5,292 nt of DNA from JBFHER01 sp041584055 (GTDB lineage Bacteria; Bacteroidota; Bacteroidia; Bacteroidales; UBA5342), in the NCBI GenBank assembly GCA_041584055.1, contig JBFHER010000278.1:1-5292 (forward strand). The letters are read 5' to 3'. Made by a program: the position numbers and the translations under genes. The notes under the pieces are model-generated. The model was not told where the DNA came from, made no database searches, and saw nothing but the letters and a program-made list of their open reading frames with translations. Position 1 is the stretch's first letter; the number at the start of each line of letters is the position of its first letter. Shown here one piece after another: positions 1-5,292 of the stretch.

Positions 1-1
1 C

Positions 2-1135
2 TGGCAACAAACTGCAGGTGTAGGTGATTTGACATTTCAATCGCTTGAACAGGAGGCAGGTGCCATGATCGCTGCATCCGACTTTGGGGATTATGTTCTG
101 AAATGGGAAGTTCGTCACGGGCATTGCTCCGATGACACCCTCCTAAATATATCGTTTATTGAACCTCCGATCGCCGATCCGGGCCAAGGGGGAGAGGTGT
201 GTGGAAATACACATCAATTGAATGCCGTAGATGGTCCGGGCAACGGAAAGTGGGAAAAAGTAAGTGGTCCCGGAGACATTCGATTTGTTCCGGATGATGC
301 AAGGGAAAATCCTGAGATCCACGTATCGGCCTATGGCCATTATGAACTGAGATGGACGGAAAGCAATGGGATATGTCAAAAGGATTCAATTATATCGCTT
401 GTTTTTTATGAACAGTTTGATGCCGGTATTCTTATTGATGATACAGTTTGTGGGGTTAATGCAGTTCTGGTTGGCAATGATGTGGGATCACCCGGTGAGT
501 GGGTGACTGTAGAGGGTGCATCCGCAGGGGTATTTGAAAATGCTGAGGCGCTGACAAGTGCTGTTCAGGTTGATACGCCCGGGACATTCCGTTTTGGATG
601 GGTTGTGGGAGAGAGCATTTGCAAGGACACTGCAACAAACACCGTTGTTTTTAAACCCACTGCAAATTTAGTATTGAGTGATGATGTTCAAATATGCGAA
701 GGAAGCACAGTCACTTTGACTGCGTCTTCGAATGCTCCTGTCAATTGGGAACCCGGGGTTTATATTTCTGATCCTACCGCAAATCAACAGCTTGTTGCAC
801 CCATTGAGAATACCTTGTTTCGTGTGAGCTCTGAGGCTGAAAATAGATGTGTGGACAGTGCCGAGGTACATGTGATTGTTGATAAACAACCTGCAGCGGA
901 TGCAGGACCGGATCAGGAACTTAACTATCAGTTTTATACCTCACTGGAGGCGGAGCTTCCCCTTGTGGGCACTGGAAGCTGGATGCGGGTAGATGGCACC
1001 GGGAATCTGGGAGATGAAGCATCCACAGAAACGGATATAAGTGGTTTGTCTGTCGGGGAAAATATTTTCAGATGGACGGTTATCAACGGGGTTTGTCCTG
1101 AAGCAAGCGATGAGGTGACCATCCTTGTAAATGAT
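2..1135 (+). repeat. Tandem Ig/PKD-like protein modules (about 4.5 copies)
   Basis: These are diverged repeats visible at protein level, with approximate borders 2-166 (partial), 167-409, 416-658, 659-886 and 887-1135. The shared pattern is a Cys near the start, a central Trp strand (GKWEKVSG, GEWVTVEG, GSWMRVDG), then 'G.y.frW', then a Cys followed by an acidic or Ser/Thr-rich strand. Modules 2 and 3 carry a Cys pair 58 and 57 residues apart, and module 4 a pair 51 apart, consistent with one disulphide per module. Module 4 is the most divergent and lacks the RW signature. Module 5 begins 'ADAGPDQ', a motif common in Bacteroidota surface proteins, but it has no first Cys. The DNA copies are too diverged to look like recent duplications. 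Confidence 0.75.
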
Positions 1136-1396
1136 CTGTTTATCCCCAATGTAATGACTCCAAACGGAGATGGGAAGAATGATTATTTTGTTATCAATGG
1201 TCTTGAAAATATGGGTGAGAACAAACTGTTTATTTTCAACCGTTGGGGAAATGAGGTATACAAGACCGATAACTATTATAACGATTGGGACGGAAAAGAC
1301 CAGGATGGTAATAACCTTCCTGCTGACACCTACTTTTATATCATTGAACTAAAAGAAGAAAGCACATTAAAAGGTTATATTTCCATAAAACGATAG
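2..1396 (+). CDS. Large modular surface protein with T9SS type B sorting domain (5' partial)
   Basis: This is the C-terminal part of a secreted surface protein, probably an adhesin. The frame is open to the left edge, so the real start lies upstream. A TTG at position 29 falls inside a module that reads straight through it (residues WQQTAGVGD precede it) and is not a credible start. About 464 residues are visible. They comprise one partial and four complete Ig/PKD-like modules (positions 2-1135), each ending in a pattern like 'RW...NG.C' plus a beta strand, followed by a C-terminal sorting domain (1136-1393). By family knowledge, such proteins cross the outer membrane by T9SS and stay on the surface or in the matrix; SprB of gliding Flavobacterium is the model. 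The PorP/SprF-family gene starts 17 bp downstream, the usual neighbour for such substrates. The ligand and total size are unknown. The type B CTD call is strong; the adhesin role is inferred. Confidence 0.93.
   Translation, partial: WQQTAGVGDLTFQSLEQEAGAMIAASDFGDYVLKWEVRHGHCSDDTLLNISFIEPPIADPGQGGEVCGNTHQLNAVDGPGNGKWEKVSGPGDIRFVPDDARENPEIHVSAYGHYELRWTESNGICQKDSIISLVFYEQFDAGILIDDTVCGVNAVLVGNDVGSPGEWVTVEGASAGVFENAEALTSAVQVDTPGTFRFGWVVGESICKDTATNTVVFKPTANLVLSDDVQICEGSTVTLTASSNAPVNWEPGVYISDPTANQQLVAPIENTLFRVSSEAENRCVDSAEVHVIVDKQPAADAGPDQELNYQFYTSLEAELPLVGTGSWMRVDGTGNLGDEASTETDISGLSVGENIFRWTVINGVCPEASDEVTILVNDLFIPNVMTPNGDGKNDYFVINGLENMGENKLFIFNRWGNEVYKTDNYYNDWDGKDQDGNNLPADTYFYIIELKEESTLKGYISIKR
1136..1393 (+). 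other. T9SS type B C-terminal sorting domain (CHU_C / gliding motility-associated CTD)
   Basis: The last 86 residues of the first protein show the hallmarks of this domain in order: FIPNVMTPNGDGKNDYF, then LFIFNRWGNEVYK, then a 'YNDWDGKDQDG' stretch, then 'LPADTYFYII', and a final Lys/Arg-rich strand ending KGYISIKR. This matches the type B CTD family, the class found on SprB. By family knowledge it targets the protein to the T9SS translocon. Type B domains tend to depend on a PorP/SprF-family partner, and one is encoded immediately downstream. Confidence 0.96.
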
Positions 1397-1413
1397 GCTC
1401 AGCATACGCTAAA

Positions 1414-2424
1414 ATGCAACAGGCCTTGTCAGTATTTCCACTGACGATGCCACGCATGCATGCCTGGTGTGTGCGTAGAAATGTATTTAGACGCCGCTCA
1501 GGGTTTGGGTATCATATCCTTTTTGCCTGTCTGTTTTTTGCCTGCACAGAAAATGCCCTGGCTCAGTTGCGTCCACTTGAGGACCAGTACCTTTTGAATG
1601 CGCTGGCATTGAATCCTGCGTATGCAGGGAGTGAAGAGCTGATGAGCCTCACCGTCCTTAAACGAAATCAGTGGGTTGGTTTCGATGGTGCACCTTCCAC
1701 GCTGACCTTTGCCATTCACGCACCGTTGAAAAACGACAAGGTTGCCCTGGGACTGCTCGTCGTAAATGACAAGCTTGGTTTTTACAATGAGACCAGTATC
1801 CTTGGAAATTATGCATTTCGCTTGAAACTGGGGAAAGGAAAACTTTCTTTTGGTGTTGCCGGAGGTATTTACATGAATTATGATGATAATTCGCGAATTG
1901 AATCCGTCGATGCAGATGATGAAATCCTGATGGCAGGAAGAAAGACCTTTGTGCTTCCCGATTTCAGTACCGGGGTGTATTATTATACCAACACTTTTTT
2001 TGCAGGAGTTTCAATGCCGGGTTTTATTCGGCATACCTTCGATGAAGCAAGTAATAAATATACCCTGAGTGCAGAATTGAACAACTCAAATTACCTGATG
2101 ACAATTGGGAATACCTTTAAGATGTCAGATAATTTTGGAATCCTGCCTTCTGTCTTATGGAAATTTAATCCGGTGAGTTCTAATCAACTTGACTTAAATC
2201 TGAATCTTATAATCAAAGATCGCCTATGGCTCGGTACATCCTATCGCACCAAAAATTCAATTCTATGGCTGGCTCAGTTTAACATCAATCATCAGCTGAA
2301 AATAGCGTATGCCTACGGAACTACTTTCTCTGAACTGGAAAGCTATCAGAAAGGGACACATGAAATAATGCTCAAATATAATTTTGATTATTTGATGGAT
2401 GTAATGAATCCAAGAAACTTTTAA
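1414..2424 (+). CDS. PorP/SprF family type IX secretion system outer-membrane protein
   Basis: This is an outer-membrane beta-barrel protein of the PorP/SprF family, which supports secretion or surface attachment of T9SS cargo. Family signatures are clear: after the signal peptide come 'DQYLLNALALNPAYAG' (residues 57-72) and 'RNQWVGFDGAPST' (84-96), then alternating amphipathic strands with repeated Gly/aromatic positions, and the C-terminus 'HEIMLKYNFDYL...NPRNF' (316-336), typical of the family's last strand. The signal peptide has a hydrophobic core (about 34-44) and a likely cleavage after ALA at residue 50, leaving Gln. From ATG 1414 the n-region is unusually long (about 33 residues, many Arg). 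In-frame ATGs at 1447 and 1456 are plausible alternative starts, and no Shine-Dalgarno decides between them. Cys44 does not sit in a canonical lipobox. It lies 17 bp after the type B CTD gene and 8 bp before the OmpA-family gene. The exact paralogue (PorP, SprF or a cargo-specific member) cannot be told from sequence alone. Confidence 0.95.
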   Translation: MQQALSVFPLTMPRMHAWCVRRNVFRRRSGFGYHILFACLFFACTENALAQLRPLEDQYLLNALALNPAYAGSEELMSLTVLKRNQWVGFDGAPSTLTFAIHAPLKNDKVALGLLVVNDKLGFYNETSILGNYAFRLKLGKGKLSFGVAGGIYMNYDDNSRIESVDADDEILMAGRKTFVLPDFSTGVYYYTNTFFAGVSMPGFIRHTFDEASNKYTLSAELNNSNYLMTIGNTFKMSDNFGILPSVLWKFNPVSSNQLDLNLNLIIKDRLWLGTSYRTKNSILWLAQFNINHQLKIAYAYGTTFSELESYQKGTHEIMLKYNFDYLMDVMNPRNF

Positions 2425-2432
2425 CCGACTCA

Positions 2433-4403
2433 ATGAAACGATCGATACACATACTTCTTCTCCTGGTTTATGCATTCGCAATGAAGGCACAAAAGGAAAA
2501 ATATGAGCTGAACAAACCCCCTTTCAGCACGCCCGTCTACGACGAGTTTTCGCCGGTATTTTACGAGGATGGCATCGTTTACAGCTCTAATAAAAAGCAC
2601 GATGTTTTAATCACTTACAAAGGGGCAGAGAATAACCTGCCCCTGAACCTGTATTATGTTCAGAAATCGGACAGTGTTAGCTGGGAGAAGGCAAGTTTGT
2701 TTCAACGTTTTTTTTCTTCTGCGCTGCATGATGGGCCGGCAACCTTTACTGCGGATTTTGAAAATATCATCTATTCCAGAAACATTGAAGCAGGTGTGAA
2801 ATTCAAGGATGTGGTGAATCCGAACAATAAACTGGGTCTTTTTATGTCAGAAAAAGTGGATGGAAAATGGAATCAACCACGACCATTTCCGTACAATAGC
2901 AACGACTACTCACTCACAACTCCGGCATATGATCCGCAAGGACAATTTGTTATTTTCACCTCTGATATGCCCGGTGGTTTTGGGGGATCAGATTTGTATA
3001 TCTCCAGAAAAAGTGAAGGTGGTAGCTGGCTGATGCCTGAAAATCTCGGAGCTGGTATCAACACGCATTCCAGTGAAGCCTATCCGTTTTTAAATAAAAA
3101 GGGAGATCTTTATTTTTCATCAAACGGTTATGATGGCCATGGAGGAAAGGATTTGCTTGTGGCTTATAAGATGGAATCAGGCTGGAGTAAGCCCGTTCTG
3201 CTCGATGCGCCCCTCAACTCCAAATACGATGATATTTCAATTTGCGCCGATGATTACCTTGAAGCAGGATTTATTTCATCCAATCGTGAAAATACGGATG
3301 ATATTTTTGAGTTTCATGCCCGTTCCTATCCATTTATGGATTGTAACATGCAAAAAGAAGGGCAGTATTGCTTCCTTTTTACAGATGAAAATTCATCCGA
3401 AAATACAACCCCATTTACAAAATATCAGTGGGAGTTCAGCGATGGTACAATCAAGGATGGAGTGGAGGTGAAACACTGTTTTGCCGGACCTGGTCATTAC
3501 AGCGTAAAACTTAATCTGATTGATGAGGTTACCGGGAATGTGTTTTTTACAAAAAGTGCCTTTGAGTTCGATATTGAGAAACATGTTCAACCTTATATTG
3601 ATGTGCTGGATGTTGCTACAGTGGAGGATGTCCTTGACATGAATGCCGTTCAAAGTAATCTGCCGGGCATCGATCTGGAGCGTTACTATTGGGAATTTGG
3701 TGATGGTGATCTTTCAATACATCCAAAGGAAAAGCATAAGTACCCCGAGGCAGGGGAGTATTTTATTCAACTGGGGGTAATTGGCACGGATAGTTTAGGG
3801 CAACGGAGCGAGCATTGTGTGAGAAAGCAGATAAGCATTTTTGCAGACAATCAGGAATTGGTTGAAAAACGGGGATACCAGCGCATTCTGGAGAATCTTC
3901 CTTCGGAGGGCGACATTGACTCTATCAATGGTGATCGTTTGTTCGATCCAACCACCGATGCCTATTGTTTTGGATTTAATTTTGCAAAGTTGTCACCTTC
4001 TGAAAACATGGAATTGAATAGCAAGCTGGAGAAAATTGATTTTAACTGGATTCGATTCAATGATTCTCTCCCGATAGAGAGAAATCAACATCTATTGGAT
4101 ACAATTGCAAACATATTAAATGAGTTTCCGAATGTTAAAGTGGAGATTGCACTCCACACTGACCCATCATGGGAGGCAGTTGATGGGATGAATCATACAA
4201 GGGCACGAGCTGAAGGCATCAGGAAACTGCTTGAAAAGAAGGGTGTGAGCAGAAGCAGACTTGAGACGAAAGCATATGGTTCGTCGAGGCCTTTTAAAAT
4301 TTCAATGGCCGGAAATCGACCGGATATAAAAATGAATAACCGGATCGAGTTTATTGTGCTTCGGAACCATGCCTTAAGTTCGGGAAATAGTTTACTGGAT
4401 TGA
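2433..4403 (+). CDS. PD40 propeller - PKD - PKD - OmpA-like peptidoglycan-binding protein (PorE-like architecture)
   Basis: This 656-residue exported protein probably sits in the periplasm bound to peptidoglycan. Residues 1-20 form a signal peptide ending A-M-K-A|Q, with no lipobox Cys. Residues about 38-296 hold PD40/WD40-like blades (for example SPVFYEDGIVYSS, AYDPQGQFVIFTSD, YPFLNKKGDLYFSSNG). Two PKD domains follow, with cores WEFSDG (333-338) and WEFGDG (420-425), each trailed by 'H.(Y/F)...G.Y...L'. Residues about 538-645 are an OmpA-like domain. It keeps Asp577 in 'LHTD' and Arg592 in 'RARAE', exactly 15 residues apart as in families that bind diaminopimelate, plus 'NNRIEF' (636-641). 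The canonical GHTD Gly is Leu here. PorE of Porphyromonas also combines a propeller with an OmpA domain but has TPRs and is a lipoprotein, so this is a relative rather than the core component. ATG 2433 lies 8 bp after the PorP/SprF gene, implying translation from the same mRNA and a shared complex. Confidence 0.93.
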   Translation: MKRSIHILLLLVYAFAMKAQKEKYELNKPPFSTPVYDEFSPVFYEDGIVYSSNKKHDVLITYKGAENNLPLNLYYVQKSDSVSWEKASLFQRFFSSALHDGPATFTADFENIIYSRNIEAGVKFKDVVNPNNKLGLFMSEKVDGKWNQPRPFPYNSNDYSLTTPAYDPQGQFVIFTSDMPGGFGGSDLYISRKSEGGSWLMPENLGAGINTHSSEAYPFLNKKGDLYFSSNGYDGHGGKDLLVAYKMESGWSKPVLLDAPLNSKYDDISICADDYLEAGFISSNRENTDDIFEFHARSYPFMDCNMQKEGQYCFLFTDENSSENTTPFTKYQWEFSDGTIKDGVEVKHCFAGPGHYSVKLNLIDEVTGNVFFTKSAFEFDIEKHVQPYIDVLDVATVEDVLDMNAVQSNLPGIDLERYYWEFGDGDLSIHPKEKHKYPEAGEYFIQLGVIGTDSLGQRSEHCVRKQISIFADNQELVEKRGYQRILENLPSEGDIDSINGDRLFDPTTDAYCFGFNFAKLSPSENMELNSKLEKIDFNWIRFNDSLPIERNQHLLDTIANILNEFPNVKVEIALHTDPSWEAVDGMNHTRARAEGIRKLLEKKGVSRSRLETKAYGSSRPFKISMAGNRPDIKMNNRIEFIVLRNHALSSGNSLLD

Positions 4404-4404
4404 T

Positions 4405-4436
4405 TTTGTGCTTCGGTAAAAAGTTATCTATATTTA
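4405..4436 (+). promoter_or_regulatory. Putative Bacteroidota sigma(A)-type promoter for the fourth gene
   Basis: The only sizeable gap in the window (4404-4504) contains TTTG at 4405-4408 and TATATTTA at 4429-4436, 20 bp apart. The Bacteroidota consensus is a -33 TTTG and a -7 TAnnTTTG with about 19-20 bp between; only the last base of the -7 box deviates. Transcription would start near 4441-4446, giving a leader of about 60 nt before ATG 4505. Exact -7 matches also occur by chance inside genes here, so the call rests on spacing and intergenic position. No strong terminator hairpin was found in the gap, so readthrough from upstream remains possible. Confidence 0.35.
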
Positions 4437-4504
4437 AGGAATTTTTTGAATATTAGCAGTGTTACAGACAGGATGTAAGTGGAAAAGTTGATTTTTAATA
4501 AAGC

Positions 4505-5292
4505 ATGAAAAGAAGTAAGCCATATTTGTGGATGATTTCACTGTTATTTGCGGTGGTGGCATTGTTTCCTTTTCGTGTGTCTTCGCAATCTGCTCCTGAG
4601 AAGGAAGAGAATATTCCCCACCTTGTCACTTTTGGAGCAGATGCCGATGTCAGCTGGGGAGATGATGACTTTTGCCAGATCTTTTTTGCACGCATTCCGA
4701 ACAATTACAAAAAGTCTTTTTACATCCGGATATTTGATCCCGATACAGGGGGTGAATTTGATGAGGGGAAGGGCGAATTTAATACAACCGTAAATTTTTC
4801 TATTTATGGAGGCCCTGATTGCTGGACCAATGAGGATGCAAAAGGAGTGGATCCGGTGGGGAATTACAAAAGCGGTGTGCTTATCAATACAAGATCTTTT
4901 AAGGATGATGAGGACATGGATGGTAAATGGTTTGTTTTTGGGCCAATCAATCCGCTGGAAGGCGAAATGTCTGAAGAATTGGGGAGTCATATTTTTAAAA
5001 TAATTGCACAGGGTGTCAGTGGCGATGACGGTAATTTGTACAAGTACTTTCTGAGTACTGAACGGGATGAAAACCTGGGCATCGAAGGTGCAAATCTTTT
5101 TACTTACGAATACACGTTCAGATTATCGAATAACATGCATGATGTATCCAGAATATTTCCGTTCATCGATGAGAAAACCGTGGCAGTTAAAATGTTTAAT
5201 TTCGACTGGGACAATGATGGTTTCATTCGGGTTGTGAGTATTGCAAAAAATGGCTTGCTTTGTGATGTGTCGGGAGAAAGTGATTGGAAAGA
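4505..5292 (+). CDS. Exported protein of unknown function with two DxDxDG loops (3' partial)
   Basis: The frame opens at ATG 4505 and runs without a stop to the window edge, so 262 codons are visible and the C-terminus is missing. I do not recognise a named function. Residues 1-27 form a signal peptide (MKRSK n-region, core LWMISLLFAVVALF, likely cleavage VSS|Q). The mature part looks like a soluble, mainly beta-strand acidic protein. Notable segments are 'TFGADADVSWGDDDFCQIFF' (42-61), 'YIRIFDPDTGGEFD' (73-86), 'NFSIYGGPDCW' (97-107), 'FVFGPINPLEGE' (143-154), and two DxDxDG acidic loops at 135-140 and 234-239, of the kind that often bind calcium. Cys57, Cys106 and Cys253 are the only cysteines so far. 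The start is supported by the signal peptide and an AT-rich leader; there is no Shine-Dalgarno. Base and codon use look like the neighbours. A surface or T9SS-exported protein is possible, but the diagnostic C-terminus lies outside the window. Confidence 0.88.
   Translation, partial: MKRSKPYLWMISLLFAVVALFPFRVSSQSAPEKEENIPHLVTFGADADVSWGDDDFCQIFFARIPNNYKKSFYIRIFDPDTGGEFDEGKGEFNTTVNFSIYGGPDCWTNEDAKGVDPVGNYKSGVLINTRSFKDDEDMDGKWFVFGPINPLEGEMSEELGSHIFKIIAQGVSGDDGNLYKYFLSTERDENLGIEGANLFTYEYTFRLSNNMHDVSRIFPFIDEKTVAVKMFNFDWDNDGFIRVVSIAKNGLLCDVSGESDWK

Noticed and set aside
1537..1548. Possible lipobox (LFFAC, Cys44) in the PorP/SprF protein
   Set aside because: The residues before Cys (Phe-Phe-Ala) do not fit the lipobox well. 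A better signal peptidase I site (ALA|Q) follows a few residues later, as expected for an outer-membrane barrel.
2379..2386. Exact -7 promoter box TAATTTTG just before the third gene
   Set aside because: There is no TTTG or TTG at the right distance upstream. The same octamer also occurs inside genes at 2130-2137 and 3977-3984, so it is probably a chance match in coding sequence.
3130..3471. 113-codon plus-strand open frame
   Set aside because: It lies inside the PD40-PKD-OmpA gene in another frame. The real frame carries clear propeller and PKD motifs across the same bases.
4306..4346. Repeated ACCGGAT near the end of the third gene as a possible terminator or operator
   Set aside because: The copies are direct rather than inverted, lie inside conserved OmpA-domain codons, and form no stable hairpin.
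4354..4416. 11-bp direct repeat TTGTGCTTCGG at 4354-4364 and 4406-4416
   Set aside because: One exact 11-mer pair is expected by chance in a window of this length. One copy is coding, and there is no further symmetry or sign of an attachment site.
4544..4990. 148-codon open frame on the minus strand
   Set aside because: It lies wholly antisense to the fourth gene, which has a signal peptide and a continuous frame to the window edge. The minus-strand product shows no recognisable motif or plausible start context.
4548..5003. Two plus-strand open frames (4548-4793 and 4806-5003)
   Set aside because: They are in a different frame from the fourth gene and inside it. Their products look like out-of-frame translation, with no domain pattern.

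Overview
The window suggests a member of the Bacteroidota (Bacteroidetes); the order cannot be fixed from this sequence. The evidence is a type IX secretion system (T9SS) type B C-terminal sorting domain, a PorP/SprF-family outer-membrane protein, signal peptides that leave Gln at or next to the predicted mature N-terminus, and no Shine-Dalgarno sequence before any start codon. All four genes are on the + strand, and coding sequence fills almost the whole window.

Layout: (1) Positions 1-1396 hold the 3' end of a large secreted, cell-surface protein. It is built from repeated Ig/PKD-like modules of roughly 75-85 residues and ends in a gliding-motility-type (CHU_C / T9SS type B) sorting domain. 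(2) Positions 1414-2424 encode a PorP/SprF-family outer-membrane beta-barrel protein. (3) Positions 2433-4403 encode a periplasmic protein with a PD40 beta-propeller, two PKD domains and a C-terminal OmpA-like peptidoglycan-binding domain. Its architecture recalls PorE but it lacks TPR repeats and a lipobox. (4) Positions 4404-4504 are a 101-bp AT-rich gap with a plausible Bacteroidota-type promoter. (5) From 4505 to the window end runs the N-terminal part of an exported protein of unknown function, open at the right edge.

The first three genes are 17 bp and 8 bp apart and are probably one operon. Inferred working model: the type B CTD protein is exported by T9SS, the PorP/SprF protein is its dedicated outer-membrane partner, and the PD40-PKD-OmpA protein links that partner to peptidoglycan. 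This resembles the SprB-SprF relationship in Flavobacterium gliding. The fourth gene may be a separate transcription unit, though its exported nature suggests it belongs to the same envelope or surface theme.

There is no sign of RNA genes, CRISPR arrays, insertion sequences or recombination sites. The two points of most interest are the compact three-gene surface-protein cassette with its unusual OmpA-family partner, and the uncharacterised fourth protein with two DxDxDG acidic loops.
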